A stretch of 64,000 nt of DNA from Deltaproteobacteria bacterium (GCA_016713535.1 JADJOY010000004.1:310001-374000); one strand, 5' to 3'. Counted from the first letter of the stretch, positions 1 to 9,609 are shown. Notes: generated from the sequence alone by a model not told the origin. Made by a program: numbers and translations.

Positions 1-437
1 CGGCCGACGTCGAGGACCTCGCCGCGCAGGTTCTCGACCACCGCCACGCGTGCGCCATCGCACGCCAGGCGGCGCGCGGTCTCGGCCGCGAGCGCCGACT
101 CGCTCTCGACGTCACATCGCCCTCCGTCGGCACCCGCCAGCGCCGCGACATCGACGTGGACGTAGACCTCGTGGCGCTCGCCGCCCAGGCGCTCGCCAGC
201 GCCGTTGGCGAGGAAGCTCTCGGCCACGTTCACCAGCGCGTCCGCGCGCCGGGTGCCGAGCGGTTCCGCGGAACCGCGACCTTCGGCTCGAGCCGCCGCC
301 TCGGCCACTGCGAGCGCGCGCAGCACAACCGCGGCGAGCTCGGCCGGCAGCCGCGCCTCGATCACCACCGAGCCGTCGTCCTCTCGACGGCACTCGACCG
401 TGCGGCTGCGGTAGCGCTCGAACGCCTCCTCGGTCTC
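1..437. repeat. direct repeat, copy 1 of 2 (DUF222 gene segment)
   Basis: Matches 10085-10522 in the same orientation with about 14 base differences and one 1-bp indel (about 97% identity). The match ends sharply at 437/10522 at the sequence cggtctc. Confidence 0.9.
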
Positions 438-878
438 GCGCGCGACGCCACCCCGCGAGCGATAGAGCCCGACCAGGCGATCGAGGTGGTGCGCGGTCCC
501 CGACCTCGCGATGTTGAGGAGATAGGACTCGTTCTCCGGCGTCACCACGCGGCTGATCGCACGCACCTTCGAGTAGCTGATCTCGCCGCGCTCGAAAGCG
601 CGGCTCACGAGCGGCGTCGCGCCGAGCATCCGCGCCACCCGCACGTGCTCCCGTGCCGTCCGCATCGAGAGCCCGATCCGCCAGTTGAGCCAGTGCGCCA
701 TCGAGCGCGCACCTGAGGCGCCGACCACACCGCGGCGATCCAGCTCGCCGATCAGCAAAAGTAGACGGTACGTCGCTGCTTCCAGGTGCGCCGCCAGCTC
801 CGATAGCTCGCGGACGATCTCGCGGAGAGGCCGAATTTTTCTCGGCGCCCTCGTGCCTGCTGTCTCGATGGTGAACAT
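1..878 (-). CDS. DUF222/HNH (13E12-repeat type) protein, partial
   Basis: The frame is open from the ATG at 878 to the left edge of the window, so only the first 292 or so codons are present. It begins MFTIETAGTR and carries the helical DUF222 region. The HNH nuclease part expected downstream lies outside the window; the related copy at 9595-10522 shows what it should look like. Family members occur in many copies in high-GC genomes and are suspected mobile or defence-linked nucleases, but their role is not established. The ATG sits exactly where transcription should start from the strong promoter at 885-913, so the mRNA may be leaderless. Bases 1-437 are repeated in the second copy. Confidence 0.8.
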   Translation of the reverse strand, partial: MFTIETAGTRAPRKIRPLREIVRELSELAAHLEAATYRLLLLIGELDRRGVVGASGARSMAHWLNWRIGLSMRTAREHVRVARMLGATPLVSRAFERGEISYSKVRAISRVVTPENESYLLNIARSGTAHHLDRLVGLYRSRGGVARETEEAFERYRSRTVECRREDDGSVVIEARLPAELAAVVLRALAVAEAAARAEGRGSAEPLGTRRADALVNVAESFLANGAGERLGGERHEVYVHVDVAALAGADGGRCDVESESALAAETARRLACDGARVAVVENLRGEVLDVG

Positions 879-884
879 AAGTTC

Positions 885-913
885 ATTATGCGCATAATTC
901 AGTAGTCTGTCAA
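885..913 (-). promoter_or_regulatory. sigma-70-type promoter with palindromic operator for DUF222 gene
   Basis: On the minus strand TTGACA (913-908) is followed by a 17-bp spacer and CATAAT (890-885), one base from consensus. The perfect 14-bp palindrome ATTATGCGCATAAT (885-898) overlaps the -10 box and is a natural repressor site. The predicted start point falls on or next to the ATG at 878. Such an AT-rich consensus promoter stands out in this GC-rich DNA. Repressor binding is inference. Confidence 0.6.
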
Positions 914-975
914 CGAGATCCGATCAGATATCTCCGCCCTTGTGATCGAGACCGCTTCGCGACCAAGATCGCGGT

Positions 976-1941
976 GTGGGGAGCGACGCTCGAACCGCAC
1001 AGTGGCTGGTCCAGGCGCGTGGACTGCGCGTCGACTACGACGCCGTCGCGGCGGTGGTGGATCTCGACCTCGACATCGCCGCGGGCCAGATTTATGGCCT
1101 CATCGGACCGAACGGCGCGGGCAAGACGTCGACGCTCCGGGCACTCGCCGGGTTGCTCGAGCCCACGTACGGCGAGGTCCGGATCGGCGGCTTCGACCTC
1201 GCGTCCGAGCCGGAGCAGGCGTGGCGGCTGCTCGGCTTCATGCCGGACTTCCCGCCCGTCTACGAGCGCCTCTCGGTGGGCGACTACCTCGAGGTCTTCG
1301 CGGCGGCGTACGAGGTGCCGCGGACGGAGCGCACCAAGCGAGCGAAGCACTGGGCCGAGCGCGTCGGGCTCGACGGCAAGTGGGGCGCCGCGATCGGGAC
1401 GCTGTCGCGTGGCATGCGGCACCGGCTGGTGCTGGCGAAGACGCTGCTCCCCGAGCCGTCGGTGCTGATCCTCGACGAGCCGGCGAGCGGCGTCGACCCG
1501 ATCGCGCGAGCCGAGATGCGCGATCTGCTGAAGGAGGTGGCCGCGCGCGGCGGCGCGGTGCTGGTCTCGAGCCACATCCTCCCCGAGCTGAGCGAGCTGT
1601 GCACGGCGGTGGGCATCCTGGAGAAGGGGCGGCTGGTCGTGAGCGGAACCCTCGAGGAGATCCGCGGGCGCCTGGGCTCGCCGACGCGGCTCGAGATCCG
1701 GCTCGCCGACCCCGCGGCCATCCCGCGCGCGCTCGAGGTCGTGGCTCGCCACCCCGCCGCGAGCGAAGCCGCCGTGGAGGGTGGGACCCGCGTGAGCGCG
1801 CGATTCGCGGCCGACGACAGAGCGGCGGCCGCGCTGCTGGCCGGGTTGGTGGCCGCCGGCCTCCCGGTCTCGGACTTTCGCCTCGAGCGCGACAGCGTCG
1901 AGGACATCTTCTTCCGGGTCGGCGCGCGAGAGGTCTCGTGA
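976..1941 (+). CDS. ABC transporter ATP-binding protein
   Basis: A 321-residue ABC ATPase of the exporter (CcmA/NatA-like) type. Walker A GPNGAGKT is at residues 44-51, a variant signature LSRGM at 143-147 (usually LSGGQ), Walker B LILDEP at 164-169, and the H-switch SSH follows near 200. A C-terminal extension of about 90 residues is typical of ABC-2 export ATPases. The GTG at 976 is the first start that includes the whole nucleotide-binding domain. The stop overlaps the GTG of the permease at 1938 (GTGA), so the genes are coupled. The substrate cannot be read from the sequence. Confidence 0.9.
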   Translation: MGSDARTAQWLVQARGLRVDYDAVAAVVDLDLDIAAGQIYGLIGPNGAGKTSTLRALAGLLEPTYGEVRIGGFDLASEPEQAWRLLGFMPDFPPVYERLSVGDYLEVFAAAYEVPRTERTKRAKHWAERVGLDGKWGAAIGTLSRGMRHRLVLAKTLLPEPSVLILDEPASGVDPIARAEMRDLLKEVAARGGAVLVSSHILPELSELCTAVGILEKGRLVVSGTLEEIRGRLGSPTRLEIRLADPAAIPRALEVVARHPAASEAAVEGGTRVSARFAADDRAAAALLAGLVAAGLPVSDFRLERDSVEDIFFRVGAREVS

Positions 1942-2932
1942 GGATCCGCGCGCTCGCCGACAACCCGCTCTTCCTGGCGCACTGGCGTGCGCGCGCCGAG
2001 ACCGCCTCGTTCGTCGCTTACGGGGTCGTGATCGGCTCGCTGCTCGGCATCTTCTCGATCCTGGGTTGGTACGCGGAGCGTGGTGAGCACGATGGATCGT
2101 GGGCGTTGTGGCCGACGGTCACCGGCTTCGCGGTGGAGGTCGCGATCCTGTGGTTCGCCGCGCCCTCCGAGGTGGCCAACGCCGCCGCCACGGAACGCGC
2201 CGACGGGACGTTCGACATGCACCGGCTCGGGCCGCTGCCGAGGCTCGACCTGTGGCTCGGCCTGATGGGTGGCCCCGCGTCGATGCACTGGATCGTCGCC
2301 GGGGTCATGGCGCCGGTGGTGGTGACCTTTGGCCTCATGGCTCATCTCGATCTCGCCACGCTGGTGCAAGGCCAGGTCTCGATCGCATTCTCCGCGGTGC
2401 TCTGGACCGTGTGCGCCGCCCTCACCGGACTCGACAGCGTCCGGCTCGCTCGGCGCGGCCACGAGATCACGGGGTGGTGCTGCTCTCCCTTGGGCGCGCT
2501 GTTCGGGGCGTACGTCGCGCACACTGCCTTCGGTGCGTTGGTCGGCGTCGGCGGAATCCCGCACGTACTCGAGGCGCTCGGACGCGCGGTGCATCAGGAC
2601 CTGTCGTCGGACGTATTCCCCGCGGGCGGGGGCCTGTTCGGCTGGCGCGAGCCGTGGCTTCTCTTGCAGCTTGCGGTCCAGGGCCCGTTCATCGCGCTGA
2701 TGTCCTGGGCGGGCGTTCGGCGCATCGCCGATCCGGCGGGATCGCTGATGCCCAGGCCGATCCTGTTGCCGCTGTTCGGGATGCTCCTCTCGTGGTGGTG
2801 GCGACGGCGATCGCCCCGGGCCGCGAGCTCCGCGAGACGCACGGTGTCAGCGCGATCGCCGTGGCGGTCGTCACCACGTTCGTGTTGGGCGCGGGCGTCG
2901 CTCTCGCGGCCGCCCTGCGCGCGCCGAGCTGA
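1938..2932 (+). CDS. ABC-2 type permease, frameshifted
   Basis: A hydrophobic multi-span membrane protein that starts with a GTG overlapping the ATPase stop. The frame runs cleanly to about 2788 (LLPLFGMLL), where the membrane-like sequence continues in another frame (LVVVATAIAPG) and ends at a TGA at 2930-2932. That stop overlaps the ATG of the next gene, which supports 2932 as the true end and the break as a one-base indel. Predicted length is about 331 residues. It should form the membrane part of an exporter with the upstream ATPase and possibly the downstream 182-residue protein. Confidence 0.7.
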
Positions 2933-3480
2933 TGAAGGCGGTCCGCCGCGCGGCTCGCAGCGGGCGACGAGCGGCACCGTGGTGGAGCGAGGTCGCACCG
3001 ACGGTCTACGTGCTCGTACCGCTCCTCGCGCTCGCCGCCGCGGTCGTTACCCCGCTCGTGCTGGCGGAGCAGGACGCGGCGATACGACCCGTCACGGCCA
3101 GCATCGGTGCCTACCTCGCGTGTCAGCTCGTGGCGCTCGCCGGCTTCCGCGAGTGGTGGCGCCTCCGCCGCTTCCGGCCCAACGAGGTGGTGTTCACGGT
3201 CGGCGTGCTGTTCGTGTGGGTGATCGTGCCGGCGTTCGCCACGTTCCTGCCGGGTTCACTCGGTGCGGCGGACAACGACCTCCAGCGCGCGCTCTTCGCG
3301 CTCTCGCCGTTCTCGACCGTCGCCATCGCGATGGCCGACGCCGCTGCCTCCTCGCCGCAGCCAATGAGTGTCGCCTTCTCACCGCTGGCGCTCGACGTGG
3401 CGGTGGCGGCGCTCGCGCTGTGGCTCGCGTGGGGGGCGCGCCGCGCGTGCGTGGCGGCGAGCCTCGAGCCGCGGGCCTGA
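2932..3480 (+). CDS. small integral membrane protein, probable ABC exporter subunit
   Basis: A 182-residue protein with about four hydrophobic segments, for example TVYVLVPLLALAAAVV near residues 24-39 and VVFTVGVLFVWVIVPAF near 86-102. It has no recognisable domain. Its ATG overlaps the stop of the permease, so it is probably the third cistron of the same exporter. Its TGA (3478-3480) directly abuts the stop of the convergent gene at 3481 with no base between, leaving no room for a separate terminator. Confidence 0.65.
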   Translation: MKAVRRAARSGRRAAPWWSEVAPTVYVLVPLLALAAAVVTPLVLAEQDAAIRPVTASIGAYLACQLVALAGFREWWRLRRFRPNEVVFTVGVLFVWVIVPAFATFLPGSLGAADNDLQRALFALSPFSTVAIAMADAAASSPQPMSVAFSPLALDVAVAALALWLAWGARRACVAASLEPRA

Positions 3481-4829
3481 TCAGCCGCTCGCCGGGATCC
3501 GAAACGCGAGCGGGAGGCGCTTGAGGCGCTCCCCCGCGAGAGCTGCTTCGCTGCCCGAGAATCGAATCGTGAGATCGCCGTCCGGCGACAGCTCGTAGAG
3601 CCAGCGTTCGCCCGGACAATACGACGCGGACGAGCCCGCCTCGGGTACCTCGAAGTGCCCGAGGCGCGCCAGGCTTCCCGCGCCTCGATCACCTTGCGGG
3701 TGAGCTCGATTCGAGCTGGATGCGATCCGCGACGCTCTGACGGATGACCGCGGCTGGGGATGCGCTCCACATGGTGGCGAAGCCGGTCACGCGTTGAGCC
3801 GGCCAGGTTGGGGCTGGCGGATCCTCCGGGAGCGGAGAGCACGGAGGAGTCGCCATCCACGCACCGAGCACGCCCGCGTGCCACTCGGACATGAGGGCCG
3901 CGTCGTAGCGCTCGATCGGCGCGAAGAGCATGAATCCGATCGTTTGCCCCACGAGCCCGAGCTCTTGGCGGTTGATCTCATCCCCATAGGCCGTCGACGC
4001 GTCGGGATCGAGGGGGAAGTTCCAGAAATGGCTTCGCTGTTGATGGACGTCGGCTTGGTAGGTGTCGCGTATCCGGCTGCGCGAGTCGATCTCGTCCAAC
4101 CGTCGCCGCCATTCGAGCCGTGGCTCCAGAGGAATCGCAGGGTGGTCGCAACATCGGCGTACGAGTAGGGACCCGGGCACCGTCCCGGTGAAGTCGCCGC
4201 GCGCGTCGGCGAGGTCGATCAATCGCCACGCCGCGTTCAGGGCCAGCGCGGCCGCGATCGAGTCACCGCGGCGCTCCTGCTGTAGCGCCTCGCAGAGCAG
4301 CACGTTGTGGAGCATTCGATATCTGACGACGTTGATCTCCGGGGTTCGGTGCTGGCTCGAGGCTGGCGGTGAAGCGAGGTGCCGGGTCGCCGTTCAGGAC
4401 CCGGATCAGGGTCTCGATCCGGTCTCGCAGCTCCGAGTAGGCGGCGGTCAGCTCGGGAGAGGGCGCCGGGATCGGTCCGCCGGGCACCTCCAGGGCGGCC
4501 TGGATGTAGTCGTCGGCGAGTACGACGCCGCTCTCGGGTCGCACGCTGACGAACGACGCTCCGATGACCAGCGGTACGCCGAGCTTCCTCGCGGCCGCGT
4601 CCAGCGCGAAGCCCGCGGAGTTCGTGAACTCGGTGGGAAAGCGGGCGCGCAGCTCGGCGTCGGTGCGGTTCAGCTTTGCCCACGCGCGATCCGCCTTTGC
4701 CCACATCCGATCGGTGTAGGTGAAGCCGACGGCGATCCAGAGCGCGAACACGGCGGCGATGCCCAACAGCGTGCGGACGAACGCGCGGACCACGCGGCCC
4801 AGCGTGCTCGGTGCGGGCTCGCTCTGCAT
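3481..4829 (-). pseudogene. uncharacterised membrane-anchored protein, tandem paralog 2 (frameshifted)
   Basis: Reads from ATG 4829 (MQSEPAPSTLGR) with one N-terminal membrane helix (about residues 15-37) followed by a soluble domain. The frame breaks near 4335 (after NPGDQRRQ) into a frame reading MLHNVLLCEALQQERRGDS, and again near 3680, ending in LPLAFRIPASG at the TGA 3483-3481. The spliced protein would be about 448 residues. It is homologous over its whole length to the gene at 4832-6180. Shared features are the N-terminal helix, the RFP-E-F motif and the C-terminal CPG-RW-YE-SPDG-L segment. The family is not recognised. The breaks may be indel errors rather than decay. Confidence 0.55.
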
Positions 4830-4831
4830 GG

Positions 4832-6180
4832 TCAGGGCGCCGCGCGAAGCTCGAAGGAGAGCGGGAACCGGTCCGCGCCGTTCGACGTCGAGGGGCGGAT
4901 CGGCGGCTCGAGGGAGATCGAGAGCGAGCCGTCGGGGCGAGACTCGTAGACCCAGCGCCGCCCGGGGCAGAGGCTCTCAGTGTTGGGCGCGTGTGGCGTG
5001 GGCCAGACCCCGGTCTCGGCTCGGTGAGCGCGTGCCGCCAGCACCCGGCGAGTGAGATCGACGTGGAGCTCGGTGACGTCGAGCAGGTAGGGGTCGACAC
5101 TCGTGACGCGAGCGAGCTGGGCCGGACCGGGGACCAGGAGGCTCCACGCGGGCCGATCCACGACGGTGTCGGGGCTCGTTTCGGGCGTCGGTTCACACCG
5201 CGGTGTGCCAAACAGGTTTTCTGTGAGTGATGCGTCGCCTCGGTACGAGACTGCGCCCCCCTCGGACCAATGGTGCCAGCGCGAGGAAGCCGAGGTGCAA
5301 CGCCCCGCTGCGCAGGTCGTCGGCAGCCTGCGAGGTCGACTCCTCGCTCAGCACCACCAGCGGCACATTCCGGAAGTGGCCCAACACCTCGTAGGCGCGC
5401 GCGTGCTCCACGTCGAGTCCGGTGGCCCGTGGGTGAAGCGCGGCGAGCCTTGCGTCCCAGATGTCGGCGGACACGTCGAGCTTGCGTAAGGCGATGGCGA
5501 ACGCGCTGACGACCCGTGGCTCGAGGAGCTCCGCCATGAAGTCCGGGCTCGACTCGAGGCTCGCGACGATCGACCAGGGCGGCCTCGAGGGTTCGGGCGG
5601 CCGCATCGTGATCGCCGGTCCGCCAGAGCTCCATCGCGTCGAAGAGCAGTCCGTGAACCAGGATGGGTAGGCCCAGCGTGTCCAGCATCGACGTGTACCG
5701 TGAGCTGTCGACATGAAGTCCCCACTCGAGCGGTTGGGCCCCGCCGAGCAGGTCCACCACGCGATCCAAGTCGCCGCGGTGATCCAAGCGGCGCGTCGAG
5801 CGTCGGCGGGTCGACGCCGTCGCGGGTCCCGGAGCGCGGCCATCAACGAACGTCGCCAAGCGGGGACCTCGTCCGGCCACTTGAACGTCGGTCTGGGCCA
5901 GGGGCTGTCCGGCTTCGGGCAGCAGATCCACGCCGAACTCACGCGAGCCGATCGAGGGCGAGGGCGGTCGAGTTGGGAAGGTCTCGGGGAAGCGGCTGCG
6001 CAGCGTGGCGCTCGACTGGTGGACGCGCTCCCACTCGGCGTCGGCGGCGCGCTCGGCGTGATCGGCCCAGGTGAAGCCGATGGCGATCCACGCCGCGAAG
6101 GTCGCGCTGAACACGAGGATCACTAGCCAGGTCAGCCGAACGAACCGAGCGAGGCGCGCTCGTGGAGGCTGGGCGCGCAC
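4832..6180 (-). pseudogene. uncharacterised membrane-anchored protein, tandem paralog 1 (frameshifted)
   Basis: Best start is the GTG at 6180 (MRAQPPRARLARFVR), which aligns with the N-terminus of the neighbouring paralog, and the stop is at 4834-4832. The span (1349 bp) equals that of the neighbour. Fragments in different frames join into one protein: membrane helix (VILVFSATFAAWIAIGF), a middle region with LFDAMELWRTGDHDAA that looks like a helical-repeat segment, then LEPRVVSAFAIALRKLDVS, and a C-terminus with CPGRRWVYESRPDGS. Frames change near 5985, 5545 and 5245. It overlaps the end of the upstream gene by about 49 bp and lies 2 bp from the next. No known domain is evident. Confidence 0.55.
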
Positions 6181-6824
6181 GGCTCGGACGTCGCGCGACG
6201 CGGCGGACGAACCACGGCGAGGCGAATGAGCGCCACGAGCGCGAGTGCGGCCGCGGCGAGCTCGGCGGCGCGCCACGCGCGGTGCTTCCAGATGGCCGCG
6301 ACGATCGCCTCCACGAGTGGGTCGAGGGCGACGTCCCGGAGCCACGGGACTTTCGCATCCGGTCCGACCGCGGTCGGTAGCTCCGTCGGCAGCCGGATGT
6401 TGTTGATCCGGACGGCGGCCCACGCGCGTCCATCGCTCGCGATCGGCATCCGCCCGCGGCCCGCCCAGGGACGACGAAGCGGCGCCGAGCGACCCGGCAG
6501 CCGCTGCAAGAAGAGCAGCGCGCTCGCCGGAACGGCGCGGGTCGCAGACCCACGAGCCCTCGCCGACGTATCTCACCTCGGTCGTCCCGCGCGGCCCGAG
6601 GAGCACGCGCTCGACGGCGAAGCGCGCGACCTTCCTGCCATCGAGCACGTCGACCGCTCGGTTCGTGCCGAGCACGATGACGTCGGCGGTCGTGACCAGG
6701 TTCGCGAGGTCGGTGTCGGCAACCCTCGCGGTGGCGAAGCGCGCCGTCACCGCGAGGCAGATGGCGGCGAGTGCCAGCGCCCAGAGGGGCTTGGAACGCG
6801 GGCGGAACGCCGGCCTTGGCTCAT
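6132..6824 (-). CDS. exported/membrane protein of unknown function, frameshifted
   Basis: The ATG at 6824 overlaps the stop of the upstream propeller gene (ATGA), but that frame closes quickly. A one-base shift near 6800 gives an N-terminal hydrophobic segment (WALALAAICLAVTARF), then an ADVIVLG--F-VERVLLG-G-W-CD pattern resembling small secreted beta-domains. A second shift near 6515 leads to LPGRSAPLRRPW and a C-terminal membrane helix (AELAAAALALVALIRLAVV), stopping at 6134-6132. About 230 residues. The netrin/TIMP-like impression of the first half is only a guess. It appears to be the second cistron of the minus-strand run 8248-3481. Confidence 0.45.
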
Positions 6825-8248
6825 CGGGGCGGATTCTGCGCCGAATTGGCCCTCAGGCGCTCTTTGGCTGGAAATCCGTAGTCACGCGAACGGGCAAGGA
6901 GTCCCCAAATTTTATGGCGGAAAGCGGTGTAACTCAGTGGCGGGATGATGATTTCCAATGGCGGTCTGTGGAGATTCGATGGCGGAGCGACGCCGCCGGC
7001 GGAGTCGGTGCGGACCGCGTAGAGGTCGCCGAGGCGGCCAGCGTCGGGGCTGAAGGTCCCGCGCCCGACCGCGATCGCACCGTGATCGAAGGTCACCCAG
7101 GCGTCGGTCAGGGAGATCTGCTGGCTGGTGGTGCCGAGCTCGCGCCGCCACAACGAGGCGCCCGACCCATCGAGGCGCTCGAGCAAGCCGGTCGAAACCG
7201 TGCACCAGGAAAATCCATAGCCGCATCCCATGGTGTAGCTCTCGGTACCGGCGATGAGGACGCCGCCGTCCGCGCTCGCGCGCACCACGTTCACGAAGTC
7301 CCTAGGGGTGGCTAGCGCGTTTGGTTGCGAGCGGATCCACACGGTCTCACCGGTCGTGGTGTCCAGCTTCACGAGCTGCGTCTCACCGGTCATGATCCCG
7401 AAGCGCGAGTTCACGTAGGTGGCCGACCACGCCACGACGAGCCCGCGGTCGGTCGTCAGGGCCAGGCCCCCGACGGAGGCATAGAGCGGATAAGCATAGG
7501 TGCCCTGCGGGTGGATGGTGGTGCTCCACGTCTCGTTGCCGTCTTGGTCGATTTTGCGGAGGACCACGCTGGAATCTGCACCCGTCGCGAGGATCCAGCC
7601 GCCGTCGGTGGTCGCGTCGATCGCCACCGCGCCTCCGGACGACGAGCTGAGCTCGTGACTCCAGAGGACGTCCCCGTCCTCGTCGAACTCGATGACCAAG
7701 GGGTAGTAGGTCGAGCTTGCGGAGATGCTGGTGAGCCCCGCCACGATCCAGCCGCCGGTTGGTGTGGGCGCGAGATCGTAGAAACTCTGAGAGTCGCGGT
7801 CGGGCGCTCGCGGGAACACGTGACTCCATCGCTCAGCGCCCGCGTCGTCGAGTCCGATGAGGGTCGTCTCGAATTGCCCGCTGATCGCATCGAGTCGTCC
7901 AGCGATCGCCACGAAACCGGTTGGGGCGAGATCCAGGTCGACGAGGGTGGTGCGCGTCGGACTGTTCAGCGGATGCGCCGACGTCTCTTCGCCATTCGGG
8001 CTCAGGAGCGCCAGATAGCCATCCTGGTCGTATCCGCCGCTCGGTGCGGTGTAGCCCGCCAGCAGGTAACCGCCGTCGACCGTCTGTCGAACGGCTACCG
8101 GGTACTGTTCGCCGGGCGCCGGAACGACGTGCTCGAACGTCGGCTGCGAGCACAGGAAGCCAGTCGACATCCAAGCCAGCAGACCGCCGCGCACGATGGC
8201 GCTAGCGAGGCTGTACGCCGGTGTCCGGGTGCCCACCGTGGGCATCAT
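6821..8248 (-). CDS. secreted repeat protein, probable beta-propeller
   Basis: About 475 residues from the ATG at 8248 (MMPTVGTRTPAYS), with an N-terminal hydrophobic stretch ending in FLCSQPTFEHV that may be a signal peptide or lipobox-like segment. The body holds repeated units of the type DGGYLLAGYT, DGGWILATG, DGGVLIAGTE, each followed by a 'LDxxGxxxWS' segment, the pattern of PQQ-like or delta-60 propeller repeats. An upstream ATG at 8275 would overlap the divergent gene, so 8248 is preferred. No frameshift is seen. It is first in a minus-strand run with the three genes downstream; the substrate or partner is unknown. Confidence 0.65.
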   Translation of the reverse strand: MMPTVGTRTPAYSLASAIVRGGLLAWMSTGFLCSQPTFEHVVPAPGEQYPVAVRQTVDGGYLLAGYTAPSGGYDQDGYLALLSPNGEETSAHPLNSPTRTTLVDLDLAPTGFVAIAGRLDAISGQFETTLIGLDDAGAERWSHVFPRAPDRDSQSFYDLAPTPTGGWIVAGLTSISASSTYYPLVIEFDEDGDVLWSHELSSSSGGAVAIDATTDGGWILATGADSSVVLRKIDQDGNETWSTTIHPQGTYAYPLYASVGGLALTTDRGLVVAWSATYVNSRFGIMTGETQLVKLDTTTGETVWIRSQPNALATPRDFVNVVRASADGGVLIAGTESYTMGCGYGFSWCTVSTGLLERLDGSGASLWRRELGTTSQQISLTDAWVTFDHGAIAVGRGTFSPDAGRLGDLYAVRTDSAGGVAPPSNLHRPPLEIIIPPLSYTAFRHKIWGLLARSRDYGFPAKERLRANSAQNPPR

Positions 8249-8273
8249 ACGCCCGTGGTAGCCTCGAATTGCC

Positions 8274-8884
8274 ATGACCGACGCGGTGCGACGCCCGGCG
8301 ACTTACGACGATCTGTGCCAGGTCCCCGATACGATGCTCGCGCAGATCGTCGACGGAGAGTTGGTGGCGTTGCCCCGGCCCACGATCGCTCACCAGCTCG
8401 TAGCGTCGCGGCTGTCCTCGGACCTCGGGAATCCGTTCGATCGCGGCCGCGGCGGACCCGGTGGCTGGTGGATCCTCTACGAGCCCGAGCTTCACTTGGG
8501 CCGCGACATCCTCGTCCCCGATCTCGCCGGGTGGCGTCGCGATCGGCTTCCCGCACTCCCGGGCGATGCCTTCCTCACGATCGCTCCCGACTGGGTCTGC
8601 GAGGTGCTCTCGCCTTCGACCGCCAGCCTCGACCGCGTGCGCAAGCTCCGGATCTACGCCCGCGAGAGCGTGAACCACGCCTGGCTGGTCGACCCGATCG
8701 GCCGCACCTCGAGGTGCTCCGTCTCGACGGCGAACGATGGATCCTCGTCAGCACCCACGCCGGTCACGAGTCCGTGCGCGCCGAGCCCTTCGACGCCATC
8801 GAGCTCGAGCTGACGGCGCTGTGGCTCACGCCCTCTCCGCCCGAGTCGATCGTGGCGGAGGGTGTGGCGCCGCTCACGCCGTGA
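8274..8884 (+). CDS. Uma2-family (DUF820) restriction-endonuclease-fold protein, frameshifted
   Basis: Starts MTDAVRRPATYDDL and shows the Uma2 layout: an E-L pair (YEPELHLG), VPDLAGWRRDRLP, then VCEVLSPSTASLDRVRKL-IYA and HAWLVDP, including the D, E and K expected of a PD-(D/E)XK-like core. After DPIGRT (about 8705) the conserved C-terminus (LEVLRLDGERW) continues one frame over to a TGA at 8882-8884, so a single base is missing. Function of the family is unproven; it is abundant in cyanobacteria and other large genomes. Its 3' end overlaps the convergent PIN toxin by 11 bp. Confidence 0.75.
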
Positions 8885-9290
8885 TCAGACGGCTGATCGA
8901 AAGATCGGCGATCCGGTCGTGAGCTGAGCGATCGAGCGTCCACCATGGGGCGCCGGTCGTCAGGGCCAAGGCGGCGTACACGGCGTCGTAGCCGGTCAGC
9001 CGTCGCTCACGGGCTAAACGCTCGGCCTGCTCGGCCAGCTCTGGATCGAGAGCGACCCGTTCAAAACCAAGGTCGGTGAGCTGTCGCACAGCGTTCGCCG
9101 AGCTCCCCTCGCCAGGGAGGCGCCGTACCAGTACGGCTAGAAGCTCGAACCAGAACAGTTCGGGCACGACGGCGCTGAGCTCGCCGTCGACGATCCGGTC
9201 GAGGATTTCCGCCGCTGCCCGGGTCACGTCCTCGTCTTCCGGCACGAACCAAGCAACCGCCACTGAGGCGTCCAAGACCACTCGGGTCAC
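8874..9290 (-). CDS. PIN-domain ribonuclease toxin (VapC-like)
   Basis: A 138-residue PIN protein. The conserved acidic residues are visible: D in VLDASVAVAW (about residue 7), E in VVPELFWFE (about 44), D in GYDAVYAAL (about 100) and D in WTLDRSAHDRI (about 119). The ATG at 9290 overlaps the TGA of the antitoxin (ATGA), the normal coupling in toxin-antitoxin operons. Members cleave RNA, often initiator tRNA, when freed from the antitoxin. Its stop lies inside the end of the Uma2 gene. Confidence 0.88.
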   Translation of the reverse strand: MTRVVLDASVAVAWFVPEDEDVTRAAAEILDRIVDGELSAVVPELFWFELLAVLVRRLPGEGSSANAVRQLTDLGFERVALDPELAEQAERLARERRLTGYDAVYAALALTTGAPWWTLDRSAHDRIADLSISRLITA

Positions 9291-9562
9291 GGCAGCCGCC
9301 CGCGCAGCGAGCGGACCGCCTCCGCCGCGCCGGTCTTCGCCCGCGGTACCTGCCGCTGGGACTCCTTGATCTGACGCGCGATCTCTCGTCGGCGGTCCCG
9401 GGCCGCGACATCGACGAAACGCCGTTCAAAGTCCGCCAGCGTGATCAACACGGCCCGCGCCTTGCGGTCCTTCGCGACGATGATGGGCTCGCCGGTCTTC
9501 TCGAGCTGGTCCAGCACTCGTCCTAGCGACTGCCGAACCGTGAGCGCGTTGACGGTCTTCAT
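9287..9562 (-). CDS. Phd/YefM-family antitoxin
   Basis: A 91-residue protein starting MKTVNALTVRQSLGRVLDQL, the typical N-terminal DNA-binding fold of Phd/YefM antitoxins, followed by GEPIIVAKDRKARAVLI and a charged C-terminal helix that should wrap the toxin. The ATG at 9562 is chosen over an upstream in-frame start because it begins the conserved domain and lies just below the promoter at 9581-9609. It should repress its own operon together with the PIN protein. Confidence 0.85.
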   Translation of the reverse strand: MKTVNALTVRQSLGRVLDQLEKTGEPIIVAKDRKARAVLITLADFERRFVDVAARDRRREIARQIKESQRQVPRAKTGAAEAVRSLRGRLP

Positions 9563-9577
9563 GGGAACGATATGCCA

Positions 9578-9609
9578 ATGTGTATAGTCACATGTCAATT
9601 CAGCGTCAT
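9578..9609 (-). promoter_or_regulatory. toxin-antitoxin promoter and operator
   Basis: On the minus strand ATGACG (9609-9604), a 17-bp spacer and TATACA (9586-9581) form a plausible promoter ending 18 bp before the antitoxin ATG. An inverted repeat ATGTG-6 nt-CACAT covers 9578-9593 and overlaps the -10 box, as expected of an autoregulatory operator. The site overlaps the last codons of the broken DUF222 gene. Confidence 0.45.

Noticed and set aside
4237-6750. A single 837-codon minus-strand frame across the tandem-paralog region
   Set aside because: It strings together real fragments and out-of-frame Arg/Pro-rich sequence; two shorter paralogs with frameshifts explain the conserved parts better.
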